From the NCBI RefSeq assembly GCF_000189755.2, contig NZ_KI912183.1, positions 1,924,257 to 1,988,256 of the forward strand: DNA of 64,000 nt. The letters are read 5' to 3'. The notes under the pieces are model-generated. The model saw only the letters and a list, made by a program, of their open reading frames with translations. It ran no database searches and was not told the DNA's origin. The stretch comes from Desulfotomaculum nigrificans DSM 574. Lineage in GTDB: Bacteria; Bacillota; Desulfotomaculia; Desulfotomaculales; Desulfotomaculaceae. Both the position numbers and the translations under genes were made by a program. Below are positions 16,569 through 25,052 of this stretch, in pieces; the first letter of the stretch is position 1, and the number at the start of each line of letters is the position of its first letter.

Positions 16569-16682
16569 TTAATAATGAGGCGGTTTTTGCTTGACCGGAC
16601 AGTTAACACAGTAGCATTCTTCGCAATCGTCCTGACATGAGGTATTGCATTTGCAGGGCATGTCCTCATAGATACATTTCAT
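16569..16682 (-). CDS. Cysteine-rich mini-protein, 37 residues
   Basis: Very short frame with eight cysteines (positions 3, 10, 12, 16, 20, 23, 25, 28) spaced as CxC, CxxxC, CxxCxC and CxxC, with several acidic residues. The ATG has GGAGGG 7 bases upstream. The composition suggests metal binding (metallothionein-like) or a small Zn or Fe-S site, but no known family is recognised. It is the first gene of a unit with the 121-residue protein. Confidence 0.6.
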   Translation of the reverse strand: MKCIYEDMPCKCNTSCQDDCEECYCVNCPVKQKPPHY

Positions 16683-16776
16683 ACTCTGCCCTCCGTTTAA
16701 TAATCTCAGTAACTACTTTATTGCTATATTCACCATGAAAATGGTTTTTCCTTTGTCCCTGTTACCTTGTTTTAAT

Positions 16777-16803
16777 GAATGCCTCTAATCACCAGGGGCA
16801 TTC
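16777..16803 (-). terminator. Terminator of the opuA operon
   Basis: GAATGCCCC / GAGGCATTC stem (one mismatch) shortly after the opuAC stop, followed by ATTAAAAC. Confidence 0.6.
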
Positions 16804-16811
16804 TATCATAC

Positions 16812-17708
16812 TTACTTCAAATCCTCAATCGAATCTATTTCCATGTATTTAGGTACCACAAGACCCAATTTAGTCCCCTCCAGATTGGGGCCAAGATCCT
16901 CAAATTTCCCCTCAAACTTTTTATAGTAGTCAGCGTGGGTGGTTGGCAACCAGGCAGCCACCATGCCATCAACATCCCCACCGGCTACACCTGCCCACAT
17001 GGGACCTGCCTCCACCTGGCTAAGTTCTACTTGGTAGCCAAGCTTTTGTTCTAATACATTTGCTACCACGTAGGTACTGGCAATTTCAGAATCCCAGGCC
17101 ACATAGGCTAAAGTTATTTTCTTATTGTTGACAGGTTTAATCCCCTCAACCCATTTAGCTACCTTTGCTTCATTTTTTGCTACCCATTCAGCCGCTGCCC
17201 GGGCCGGTTCTTTACCCTCGGCAACGGCCATCATCACAGATTCCATATCAGAGGGCTCCCAATAAAACTTATCCAGGAAGGCATAGGCACTTGGCTGATC
17301 ATTTTTTAAACCCTTCCGGACAACAGTGTGAATAGCTTCAGCTTCGCCGAAAATTCCCTTAGGATCTTTGAGATACTTCAAATCAAACTTAGCAAACATC
17401 CAGTGGGGGGTCCAGCCGGTAACAATGATTGGTTCTTTTTTATCATAGGCCTTCTTTAACGCCGCGGTCATGGCCGCACTGGAGCCTTCCACCAGTTCCC
17501 AATCCTTTAATTCATACTCCTGTAAAGCCTTATCCGTTGCCTTCATTAAACCGGCGCCAGGATCGATGCCAATTATTTTATAGTTTACCTGTTCCCCTAC
17601 TTTTCCTGTACCCTTACCTTCCTGCTTCCCTGTCTGTTCACCGCAGCCTGTCAGCAATAATGCTGTTACCAGCGCCAGCAGCAATAAATAAAGTCCCTTT
17701 TTACGCAA
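16812..17708 (-). CDS. opuAC: Glycine betaine-binding lipoprotein of the OpuA transporter
   Basis: Substrate-binding protein on the outer face of the membrane. A lipoprotein signal (LLALVTALLLTGCGEQ, Cys about 22) is followed by the OpuAC/ProX-type domain. Aromatic residues typical of the betaine cage appear in VTGWTPHWMFAKFDL (about 99-113) and in YVAWDSE (about 203). The length of 298 residues is normal. The start is TTG behind AAGGAGGAG. It is the last gene of opuAA-AB-AC, with a 12-base gap to the permease gene, and a terminator follows. Confidence 0.94.
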   Translation of the reverse strand: MRKKGLYLLLLALVTALLLTGCGEQTGKQEGKGTGKVGEQVNYKIIGIDPGAGLMKATDKALQEYELKDWELVEGSSAAMTAALKKAYDKKEPIIVTGWTPHWMFAKFDLKYLKDPKGIFGEAEAIHTVVRKGLKNDQPSAYAFLDKFYWEPSDMESVMMAVAEGKEPARAAAEWVAKNEAKVAKWVEGIKPVNNKKITLAYVAWDSEIASTYVVANVLEQKLGYQVELSQVEAGPMWAGVAGGDVDGMVAAWLPTTHADYYKKFEGKFEDLGPNLEGTKLGLVVPKYMEIDSIEDLK

Positions 17709-17720
17709 ACTTTCTCCTCC

Positions 17721-18560
17721 TTAGATCCTTTTTATTTTGCCTATATTTTGAGTCATCCGGTCCAACATGATGGCCAGGATAACAATGGCCAAACCTGCTT
17801 CAAACCCCTCGCCTATTTTGATTTGGGTGACTGCCCGGTACACATCCGCCCCCAGACCTTTAGCTCCAATCATAGAGGCAATGACCACCATTGACAGGGC
17901 CAGCATGATACATTGATTTATGCCTGCCATAATGGTTGGCTTGGCTAAAGGGAGCTGTACCTTTAAAAGCTTCTGGGCGGGTGTAGACCCGAAAGCATCA
18001 GCCGCTTCCACCAGTTCCGCCGGTACTTGGCGAATTCCCAGATTTGTTAGGCGAATAGTGGGTGGCATGGCAAAGATAACAGAAGCAATTACCCCTGGTA
18101 CCTTGCCCAAGCCAAAGAAAAAGATGGCTGGAATTAGATAAACAAAGGCTGGCATGGTTTGCATAAAATCAAGCGCTGGCGTAACCAGGTTGCAAACCGA
18201 GTTTTTTCTGGCGCACAAAATACCTGTAGGAATACCGATAAAGATCGAGATGGCCGCTGCAGTAAGAACCAACGCCAGTGTCTCCATGGTATTTTCCCAA
18301 TAGCCCATATTGAGGATCAAAAATAATCCGCCACAGGTGAACAGGGCAATCGGAAGCCTCCCCAATCTCCAGGCTATCAGGGTAAACAAAAGGATTAAGG
18401 ACCAGGACGGCAGGCCGGTGAAAACCGCCCCAAAGAGATCTACCATACTATTAATTAATAAAGAGATGCCGTCAAATAGCCCTCCCAGGTGAATGCCCAG
18501 GTAATTCACCAGGGCTTCCACCCACTGATCCAGGGGTATCTTAGGAAATGAGTTGACCAA
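17721..18560 (-). CDS. opuAB: Glycine betaine ABC transporter permease
   Basis: Integral membrane subunit of 279 residues with about six helices, of the OpuAB/ProW family. The EAA-type loop is visible ([32 protein letters not shown], core [14 protein letters not shown] about 184-197), followed by [20 protein letters not shown] start with GGGGGGAGAAAAG in front. It overlaps the end of opuAA by 20 bases, indicating coupled translation. Confidence 0.95.
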   Translation of the reverse strand: MVNSFPKIPLDQWVEALVNYLGIHLGGLFDGISLLINSMVDLFGAVFTGLPSWSLILLFTLIAWRLGRLPIALFTCGGLFLILNMGYWENTMETLALVLTAAAISIFIGIPTGILCARKNSVCNLVTPALDFMQTMPAFVYLIPAIFFFGLGKVPGVIASVIFAMPPTIRLTNLGIRQVPAELVEAADAFGSTPAQKLLKVQLPLAKPTIMAGINQCIMLALSMVVIASMIGAKGLGADVYRAVTQIKIGEGFEAGLAIVILAIMLDRMTQNIGKIKRI

Positions 18561-19776
18561 CTTTTCTCCCCCCTTCTGTCAAATCAAAATTAACCTGGTC
18601 ATTTACTTTGCCAGCTAAACCACCTAATACCGCACCCTTAACTACTACGCCCAATAATCGCCGGTTATCTGAGACAACGGCCAGTGGTACAGGAGAAAAG
18701 GCCACCAGGTCAAACAGATCATGCAGACGGGTATCAGGGGCCACTGCCGGAACATTTCTCTCCATAACCGCCTCCAGGGACTGTCCTGCCGCTTTGGCTT
18801 GGGATACCGCCTCGGCTGTTACCACTCCCAACAGTGATTTTTTCTTGTCCACCACATACAAGGTGGATAATCCACTGTCTTTCATTAGTTGTAAAGCAAC
18901 TCTTGGCCCTTTATCCAAGGTGATGGTTTCCGGGCGTTTCATTACATGCTCGGCGGTAAGAACTTTGGACATATCTACATCTTCCACAAACTTTTCTACA
19001 TATTGATCAGCCGGGTTGGTTAAAATCTCTTCCGGTGTGCCGATTTGGACAATGGAGCCGTCCTTCATAAGAGCAATGCGATCCCCAATTTTTAAGGCCT
19101 CATCCAGGTCGTGGGTAATAAAGATAATTGTTTTTTGCATGGTTGACTGCAGTTCCAACAGCTCATCCTGCATATCTTTGCGAATTAACGGGTCCAAAGC
19201 ACTGAAGGCTTCATCCATTAAAAGAACATCCGGGTCATTGGCCAATGCCCGGGCCAGGCCCACCCTTTGCTGCATACCACCACTTAATTGATCGGGGTAG
19301 CTTTTTTCCCAGCCACCAAGTCCAACCAGCTCCAGACTCCGTTGCGCCTTAAGCCTGCGTTCTTCTCTGGCCACCCCCTGGATTTCCAGGCCATATTCCA
19401 CATTTTCCAGCACCGTGCGGTGAGGGAAAAGCGCAAAACGCTGAAAAACCATACTTAATTTTTTTCTTCTTACCTGACGCAATTGTGCTTGATCCATGTT
19501 GACGATATCTTGCCCGTCAATTTCAATTTTTCCTGCTGTTGGCTCAACTAACCGGTTTAATAACCTGACCAGAGTTGATTTACCACTGCCGGACAAACCC
19601 ATGATGACAAATATTTCACCGGTTTTAACCTCAAAGCTTACCCGGTTTACTCCTACGGTAAGTCCGGTCTCTTGCAAGATCTTTTGCTTACTCCAACCCT
19701 TATCTAAAAATTCCAATGCTTTATCCGGATTATTTCCAAAAATTTTTGTTAGATTCTCCACCTTAATCTTGGTCAT
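18541..19776 (-). CDS. opuAA: Glycine betaine ABC transporter ATP-binding protein with CBS pair
   Basis: Cytosolic ATPase that drives glycine betaine import under osmotic stress. Domains in order: ProV-type ABC domain with Walker [10 protein letters not shown] (about residue 60), Q-loop region [10 protein letters not shown], signature [15 protein letters not shown] (about 164) and Walker [13 protein letters not shown] (about 187), then two CBS motifs (about 280-400) that in this family sense ionic strength or c-di-AMP. The 411-residue length fits. It is the first gene of the operon, divergent from the GbsR-type regulator, and has a promoter overlapped by a palindrome. Confidence 0.96.
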   Translation of the reverse strand: MTKIKVENLTKIFGNNPDKALEFLDKGWSKQKILQETGLTVGVNRVSFEVKTGEIFVIMGLSGSGKSTLVRLLNRLVEPTAGKIEIDGQDIVNMDQAQLRQVRRKKLSMVFQRFALFPHRTVLENVEYGLEIQGVAREERRLKAQRSLELVGLGGWEKSYPDQLSGGMQQRVGLARALANDPDVLLMDEAFSALDPLIRKDMQDELLELQSTMQKTIIFITHDLDEALKIGDRIALMKDGSIVQIGTPEEILTNPADQYVEKFVEDVDMSKVLTAEHVMKRPETITLDKGPRVALQLMKDSGLSTLYVVDKKKSLLGVVTAEAVSQAKAAGQSLEAVMERNVPAVAPDTRLHDLFDLVAFSPVPLAVVSDNRRLLGVVVKGAVLGGLAGKVNDQVNFDLTEGGRKVGQLIS

Positions 19777-19813
19777 GAATTCACCCCAGTTCTTTTGAGA
19801 TAACCTCTACATC

Positions 19814-19842
19814 ATTTTATATTTTGACATTTATTTAGACAA
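19814..19842 (-). promoter_or_regulatory. opuA promoter
   Basis: On the minus strand TTGTCT (19842-19837), a 17-base spacer and TAAAAT (19819-19814). The -35 box lies inside the palindrome at 19834-19849. Confidence 0.6.
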
Positions 19843-19849
19843 ATCTAAA
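19834..19849. promoter_or_regulatory. Palindrome over the opuA -35 box, candidate GbsR operator
   Basis: TTTAGA-caaa-TCTAAA, a perfect 6+6 inverted repeat, placed to block the opuA promoter. A GbsR-type repressor is encoded divergently. Confidence 0.45.
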
Positions 19850-19930
19850 ATTAAGTATTTATTGTTTATTATTTATGTACAGTTTATACTTTACAAACTT
19901 ATAGTACCGTATCCTCAAAATTATGCTAAT

Positions 19931-19947
19931 AAACTCTAAATTAGTTT
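19931..19947. promoter_or_regulatory. Palindrome before the regulator promoter
   Basis: AAACTCTAAATTAGTTT (5-bp arms AAACT/AGTTT) directly upstream of the -35 box of the regulator gene. It shares the CTAAA core with the palindrome at opuA. Confidence 0.35.
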
Positions 19948-19948
19948 C

Positions 19949-19976
19949 TTTACATTTTTAAATAATGTAGTAAAAT
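19949..19976 (+). promoter_or_regulatory. Promoter of the GbsR-type regulator gene
   Basis: TTTACA, 16-base spacer, TAAAAT, ending 38 bases before the start codon. Confidence 0.5.
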
Positions 19977-20014
19977 GAATTCAGCAAACAAGCCTAGGAG
20001 GTTATTACTCCAAA

Positions 20015-20575
20015 ATGAAGGAACAACTGCCGCAACCGGAAACAAATTCTGAGTATGAGCGTATCTTGAACAAAGCCAGGCAGCGAGTGATCGAATCCAT
20101 TGCCAAGAATATGGATTTATACGGTATTAGTCTGTCGGTGGGCCATTTGTACGGCACCCTGCTGTTCCAAAACAAGCCCATGACCCTGGATGAAATGGGT
20201 GCAGCCCTGGGTATGAGTAAAACAAGCATGAGTACCGGTGTTCGTAACCTTATTGATTTAAACATGGTGAATAAAGTATGGATGAAAGGCAGCCGGAAAG
20301 ATCACTATGATGTGGAACAAGATTGGTACCAGAATTTTATTGATTATTTCTCCATTAAGTGGCGTAAAGCCATTGATGATAATGTCCAGGCATTGCATAA
20401 ATCAATGCAGGAATTAACACATTTAAGTGAACAGGAGAATCTTCCCGAAACCATCAGGGATTTAGTGCAAATTGATATGGAAAAAATGAAAAATATGCTT
20501 GCTTATTACGATTGGTTGTCCAGATTAATTGATACATTTGAGTCCCATGAAATTTTTAAATATGTACCCAAGTAA
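20015..20575 (+). CDS. GbsR/OpcR-type MarR-fold transcriptional regulator
   Basis: Winged-helix repressor of 186 residues. The DNA-binding part is LYGTLLFQNKPMTLDEMGAALGMSKTSMSTGVRNLIDLNMVNKV (core LDEMGAALGMSKTSMSTGVR, about residues 61-80). It is followed by a beta wing (MKGSRKDHYDVE) and a helical C-terminal dimerisation part. GbsR and OpcR proteins in Bacillus control betaine and choline uptake or synthesis. Its divergent position next to opuA argues that it controls that operon. CTAGGAGG precedes the ATG. It is monocistronic. Confidence 0.88.
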   Translation: MKEQLPQPETNSEYERILNKARQRVIESIAKNMDLYGISLSVGHLYGTLLFQNKPMTLDEMGAALGMSKTSMSTGVRNLIDLNMVNKVWMKGSRKDHYDVEQDWYQNFIDYFSIKWRKAIDDNVQALHKSMQELTHLSEQENLPETIRDLVQIDMEKMKNMLAYYDWLSRLIDTFESHEIFKYVPK

Positions 20576-20603
20576 GAAGGAGCCGCATCGGCGGCTCCTT
20601 CTT
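20574..20603. terminator. Bidirectional terminator between gbsR-type gene and efflux operon
   Basis: AAGAAGGAGCCGC / GCGGCTCCTTCTT perfect 13-bp stem between convergent genes. Confidence 0.85.
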
Positions 20604-20635
20604 AAGTTTATTTCCGTTCAAGTTTATTTTCTTTA

Positions 20636-22213
20636 CTATTTGGCGTACCTGGCCTCTTGTTTTTTTCGCTCTGTCTCCACTCGTTTCTTACCCAGCATAA
20701 ACATAAAGGGGAAGACAAAGGCGATGATCACCGCACTGGTCACAAAGGTGTCGTTTAAGGCGTTCATAAAGGACTGGCGGGCCACCAGACCGGCCAGTAT
20801 GCCCAAGCTGCCTTGATCGGACAGACCGTTGGTTATCAGATGGTGTTTAATTTGTTCCTGGGCCATTTGTACCACCGGCGAGATCACGCTTATGCCCTCG
20901 CTTAATCTGGCTGTATGGTAGGTTTGCTGCTGCAACATCACATAGGTGAGATAGGCAATAGCCATAGAACCGGAGATCTGCCGTACCGTATTATTCAAAG
21001 CCGAGGCCCGGCTAACCAAAAACCTGGGTACCGTATTCATGCCGGCAGTGGTTAAGGGCATACTGGCCATCCCCAGGCCAATGGCCCGGAGGGACAATAT
21101 CAGTTGCAGGTGATGGTAGTCGGTATCCAGTGTTAACGTATGCAGATAATAAGTCAGGCCCGCCACAATGGACATCCCCACCATGCCCAACCAAAAGGCC
21201 CCAAATTTATCGAACAACCTGCCGCTGATGGGCATCATAAGTCCGGTAACCAAAGCCATGGGCATCATCATTAAGCCTGTTTCCATAGGGGTATAGCCCA
21301 ATAAATTCTGGGCATAAATGGGAATAAAAACCACCACGGAAAATAGGCCCACAGTAGCCAAACAGGTGGCCAGTAAACTGGCGGTAAAAACCGGATTTTT
21401 TAACAAGCGAATATCAATCAGCGGGTGCGGGGTGGCAAGCTCCCACAAAGTAAACAGCAACAGGGCAAAGGCAGAAAAAATAAATAAAGTTACGATATAT
21501 TGGGAAGTCCAACCCTGATCCTGACCCTCACTCAGGGCCAATAGCAAAGCAAAACAACCTAAACTGCTTAGCACAACCCCCGGTATATCCGGTTTCAGGT
21601 CCGGTTGCACCGGCGTTTCTACTAAGTAATTAATAGAAAGTAAGATGGCGGCAATACCAATAGGTATATTAATAGTAAATATCCAATGCCAGCTAAAATT
21701 GTCCACCAGGTAACCACCCAGGGTAGGACCCACAGCTGGCGCCATAATCGCGGAGATCCCCCAGATCCCTAGCGCCGTGCCGATTTTTTGCCTGGGTATA
21801 ATGCGATAAATCATGGCCATACTGACAGGTATAATCATACCCCCGCCCAGGGCCTGGATGACCCGAAAGATAGTTAGGGATTCAGTACTCCAGGCCATAC
21901 CGCAGAGGGCGGAACCAACGGTAAAGGCGGCCACGGACAAAATGTACATCCGTTTATTACCAAAGCGATCCCCCAGGTAACCAGTGATAGGTACCACTAC
22001 TCCGGAGGTCAGCATATAGCCGGTCAATATCCATTGTATCTCATCAGCGGACGAGCCAAAAATGGCCATAAACCGGGGTAAAGCCACATTAACAATACTG
22101 CTGTCCAAAATGGCCATAAAGGCCCCGATCACCAGTATTAACAGGGCTCCCCAGGGAATATCCGCCCGGGGCTGGTTTACGGAAGGGGTTTTGGGGTTTT
22201 CCAGTTTGACCAC
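20636..22213 (-). CDS. DHA2-family (EmrB/QacA-type) drug:proton antiporter
   Basis: Fourteen-helix MFS efflux pump of 525 residues. Family features: LDSSIVNVALPRF (motif D1, about residue 37), GYLGDRFGNKRMYI (motif A, about 78), the FRVIQALGGGMIIPVSMAMIY helix (motif C region: ALGGGMIIPVSMA) and IWGISAIMAPAVGPTLGGYL (motif C, about 149-168). GTG start. The adaptor gene lies 23 bases upstream, and the two together resemble EmrAB. The substrate is unknown. Confidence 0.92.
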   Translation of the reverse strand: MVKLENPKTPSVNQPRADIPWGALLILVIGAFMAILDSSIVNVALPRFMAIFGSSADEIQWILTGYMLTSGVVVPITGYLGDRFGNKRMYILSVAAFTVGSALCGMAWSTESLTIFRVIQALGGGMIIPVSMAMIYRIIPRQKIGTALGIWGISAIMAPAVGPTLGGYLVDNFSWHWIFTINIPIGIAAILLSINYLVETPVQPDLKPDIPGVVLSSLGCFALLLALSEGQDQGWTSQYIVTLFIFSAFALLLFTLWELATPHPLIDIRLLKNPVFTASLLATCLATVGLFSVVVFIPIYAQNLLGYTPMETGLMMMPMALVTGLMMPISGRLFDKFGAFWLGMVGMSIVAGLTYYLHTLTLDTDYHHLQLILSLRAIGLGMASMPLTTAGMNTVPRFLVSRASALNNTVRQISGSMAIAYLTYVMLQQQTYHTARLSEGISVISPVVQMAQEQIKHHLITNGLSDQGSLGILAGLVARQSFMNALNDTFVTSAVIIAFVFPFMFMLGKKRVETERKKQEARYAK

Positions 22214-22236
22214 ACCCTGTTCCTAAAAAATTAACT

Positions 22237-22890
22237 CTAGTTTTTAAGGTGAATTTTAACCACCGCACTCATGCCCGGTAGCAGGCGTAAATTATGATAA
22301 TCGTCAATGCTGATTTTTACGGGAATCCGCTGGGTAATCTTGGTGAAAGAGTTACCGGTTTGCTGGGGCAGCAGTGAAAAAACCGAATTTGCTGCCTCAC
22401 CAATGGAAATAACTCTACCGGTAAATTTTTGTTTAGGGAAACTATCAATGGTGTATTCAACGAATTGACCAACTTTTATCTTATTTAACTTGTTCTCTTC
22501 AATATTGGCGGTGATATAAAGATTATTCAGGTCAGCCATCATCACCACCGGGCTGCCCGGCGTGGCTATTTCACCCTCATGGCCAATCTTTTTGATAATA
22601 GTACCGCTGATGGGGGCTTTGATCATGGTCAGATCAAAGTTACTGCCCGGCGCCAAAGTAACATCTGATAATCTACCTATCAGGTCGTCTTGTTTTAAAT
22701 ATTGGTTTTCTTCCACCGGTAACTCAACAATTTTACCGGAAACCTGGGGACTGACCTTAACTATGTTGCCATCAACCTTAGCATCTTCTGTGCTAATATA
22801 ATGGGTATTTTGGTACCAATAATAAAAGCTTACCCCCCCCATGGTCAATACCATCGCTATAAGTACCAGGTATATACTCTTCTTTTTCAT
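22237..22890 (-). CDS. EmrA/HlyD-type adaptor, short form without coiled-coil hairpin
   Basis: Membrane-anchored adaptor of 217 residues with an N-terminal helix (about 6-24), a biotinyl-lipoyl-like half (EDAKVDGNIVKVSPQVSGKI, about 36-55), directly the second half (TMIKAPISGTIIKKIGHEGE, about 88-107) and a beta-barrel domain. The usual 80-150-residue helical hairpin between the lipoyl halves is absent, consistent with a monoderm that has no outer-membrane channel to reach. It works with the downstream MFS pump. GGAGG precedes the ATG. Confidence 0.88.
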   Translation of the reverse strand: MKKKSIYLVLIAMVLTMGGVSFYYWYQNTHYISTEDAKVDGNIVKVSPQVSGKIVELPVEENQYLKQDDLIGRLSDVTLAPGSNFDLTMIKAPISGTIIKKIGHEGEIATPGSPVVMMADLNNLYITANIEENKLNKIKVGQFVEYTIDSFPKQKFTGRVISIGEAANSVFSLLPQQTGNSFTKITQRIPVKISIDDYHNLRLLPGMSAVVKIHLKN

Positions 22891-22917
22891 ACTAACCTCC
22901 GTAACTCTAACTTTCCT

Positions 22918-24075
22918 TTACTTTCCCTTTACATATACCTTTTGGCCTTCTTTAAGTGATGCCTGGCCGCTGCTGACAACCTCTTCCCCTTCTTTTAAAC
23001 CTGAGGAAATTAATACATTTTTGTCGTCAGCCAGTTTTACTTCTACCATCCGTTTCTTGGCTACCCCGTTTTCCACCACAAACACGAAATGGTTTTCCTT
23101 TTCCGGAATTACAGCCTGGCGGGGAACAATTAACCCCTGATCCTGGCTGTCATTTACCATCACTTCAGCAAACATGCCCGGTTTCAACAGGTGCTGGGGG
23201 TTGTCCAATTGCACCTTAACGGTGTAAGCCTTGGTCTGTGGATCGGCCGCCAGGGAAATGTTAGTAACCTTGCCTTCCAACGGCTTTTCTGAAACAGCCG
23301 CCACCCTGACCATTACCTTCTCGCCTGTCTTTAACTTGTTCACCTGTTCTTCATTAACACTGGCCTTAACCACCACTTTATCCAGGTTAACAATGGTCAC
23401 CACCGGGCTGGTGGTGGTAGCCATCTCACCGGGGTTAACATTACGAGCGGTAACCACTCCGCTGATGGGAGCGGTCACCAGGCTCTCGTTATAAGCCACC
23501 TGAGCCTTCTGCAACCCGGCCTGGGCTACCGTCACCTGGGACTGGGCACTGTTCAGGGCGGCCTTAGCAGAGGCTAAACCGGTCTGCGCCAGTTTATATG
23601 GTTTCTCATAATTGTTATCGAATTCATATTGGGAGATGGCCTGGGCTTTTACTAATTCCAGCCCCCGGTCGTAGTTTTTCTTAGCCGCATCGTAGGTCAC
23701 CTGGGCTGTTTCGATGGCCGCCCTGGCAGTTTCAACCTGGGCCTGAGCGGCAGCTACACTGGCCTCGGCCTGAGTGACCGCGGCAGCTAAATCCCGGGCA
23801 TCCAAACTCAGCAACAACTGTCCGGCAGTTACCGTACTGCCGATATCAACGGAAATACTGGCCACTTTGCCTGGCACCTTGCACACCACATTGGCCGATT
23901 GCACAGCTTCTATCTTACCTGTTATACCAATAGTACCCTGCAATTTGCCCTGGGTTGCTTTGGCCACTGTCACCGGCAGACCCTCACTGGCCTGGTTGGT
24001 TTCATCCGATGCACCGCAGCCCACCAGCAGGATGGTTAATAACGAAATAACTAGCAATAAAACCCGGTTTCTCAC
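22918..24075 (-). CDS. RND-type efflux periplasmic adaptor (HlyD_D23 class) lipoprotein
   Basis: Adaptor of 385 residues with a lipoprotein signal (LLTILLVGCGAS, Cys about 20), lipoyl half (GKVASISVDIGSTVTAGQLL), a long Ala/Gln-rich coiled coil (about 105-195: AAVTQAEASVAAAQAQVETA and following), second lipoyl half (VTAPISGVVTARNVNPGEMA, about 209-228), beta barrel and membrane-proximal domain. The usual inner-membrane RND or MacB partner is not next to it. Here it precedes an EmrAB-like pair on the same strand with a 27-base gap. GTG start behind GGAGGT. Confidence 0.9.
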   Translation of the reverse strand: MRNRVLLLVISLLTILLVGCGASDETNQASEGLPVTVAKATQGKLQGTIGITGKIEAVQSANVVCKVPGKVASISVDIGSTVTAGQLLLSLDARDLAAAVTQAEASVAAAQAQVETARAAIETAQVTYDAAKKNYDRGLELVKAQAISQYEFDNNYEKPYKLAQTGLASAKAALNSAQSQVTVAQAGLQKAQVAYNESLVTAPISGVVTARNVNPGEMATTTSPVVTIVNLDKVVVKASVNEEQVNKLKTGEKVMVRVAAVSEKPLEGKVTNISLAADPQTKAYTVKVQLDNPQHLLKPGMFAEVMVNDSQDQGLIVPRQAVIPEKENHFVFVVENGVAKKRMVEVKLADDKNVLISSGLKEGEEVVSSGQASLKEGQKVYVKGK

Positions 24076-24189
24076 TGCGAATTAACCTCCATTCAAAACT
24101 CTGTCTTTCTAAATGAATAGGATAATGAATTCTACATATCTTCTGCGCTTCCTTCAGCCCCTAAAAATATTTTGCATTCTAAATAAAAA

Positions 24190-24214
24190 AAGCAACTCGC
24201 TTTACCAGTTGCTT
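24190..24214 (-). terminator. Terminator of the znu operon
   Basis: AAGCAACT / AGTTGCTT stem followed on the minus strand by TTTTT, between the znuB stop and the efflux genes. Confidence 0.85.
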
Positions 24215-24248
24215 ACAAAATGTTCTAACTTACCTTAATTCTCACTTC

Positions 24249-25040
24249 TCACCTCTTATATGCCAGGGTCACCAGCAGCAGTAATACTGAAGTCATAACA
24301 ATGGTGCCACCGGGGGCCAGATTTAAATAAAAAGAAGCAAATAAACCCACGGCAACGGCCACCTCGGCCATAATCACAGCGGTGACTAGGGCCCCGCGAA
24401 AGCTTTTCACCACCCGCATGGCGGTAACCACCGGTAAAATCATTAACGAAGACACCATCAGCAAGCCCACAATGCGAATGGCCATGGCGATGGTGAGGGC
24501 GGTTAAAACAGTAAAACCAACGGTAATGGCCTTAACCGGCAACCCGCTGACAGCCGCCCCCTCTTCATCAAAGGCGATAAAAAATAGTTCCTTTTGCAGT
24601 AATAAAATTAATGTCATGATCAAAAGGCCAATTAAGGTGATGATTTTTAAATCGTTGTTGGTGATGGCCACAATGCTGCCAAAGAGATAGCTCATAAAGT
24701 TGGCGTTATAGCCGTTACCTAATCCCAGTAAAATGGCCCCCAGAGCTACCCCCACCGAGAGGATCACCGCGATGGACAATTCCGAATAGGTACGAAAGGT
24801 ACTCCTCAGCTTTTCAATCAACAGGGCCCCGCCCACCGCAAAGGCGGAGGCCGCCAGAACAGGGTGCACTCCGGTTAACAGACCCGCTGCCACCCCGGAC
24901 AAGCATACATGGGATAAGGCATCTGAAATCATAGACATACGTCTTAAAGTGACAAAAAGCCCCACCGCAGGACAAATGATCCCCACCACCAGTCCCGCCA
25001 GGAAAGCCCTTTGCATAAATTCATACTGAAAAATTTCCAT
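24249..25040 (-). CDS. znuB: Zinc/manganese ABC transporter permease
   Basis: Membrane subunit of 263 residues of the ABC-3 family (ZnuB/MntB/AdcB), with about eight helices and the typical SDALSHVCLSGVAAG (about residue 35-49) and IVGLLMVSSLMILPVVTAM (about 188-206) segments. It is the last gene of the operon znuA-znuC-znuB, 12 bases after znuC. Whether Zn or Mn is carried cannot be read from this subunit. Confidence 0.93.
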   Translation of the reverse strand: MEIFQYEFMQRAFLAGLVVGIICPAVGLFVTLRRMSMISDALSHVCLSGVAAGLLTGVHPVLAASAFAVGGALLIEKLRSTFRTYSELSIAVILSVGVALGAILLGLGNGYNANFMSYLFGSIVAITNNDLKIITLIGLLIMTLILLLQKELFFIAFDEEGAAVSGLPVKAITVGFTVLTALTIAMAIRIVGLLMVSSLMILPVVTAMRVVKSFRGALVTAVIMAEVAVAVGLFASFYLNLAPGGTIVMTSVLLLLVTLAYKR

Positions 25041-25052
25041 ATTATATCCCCT

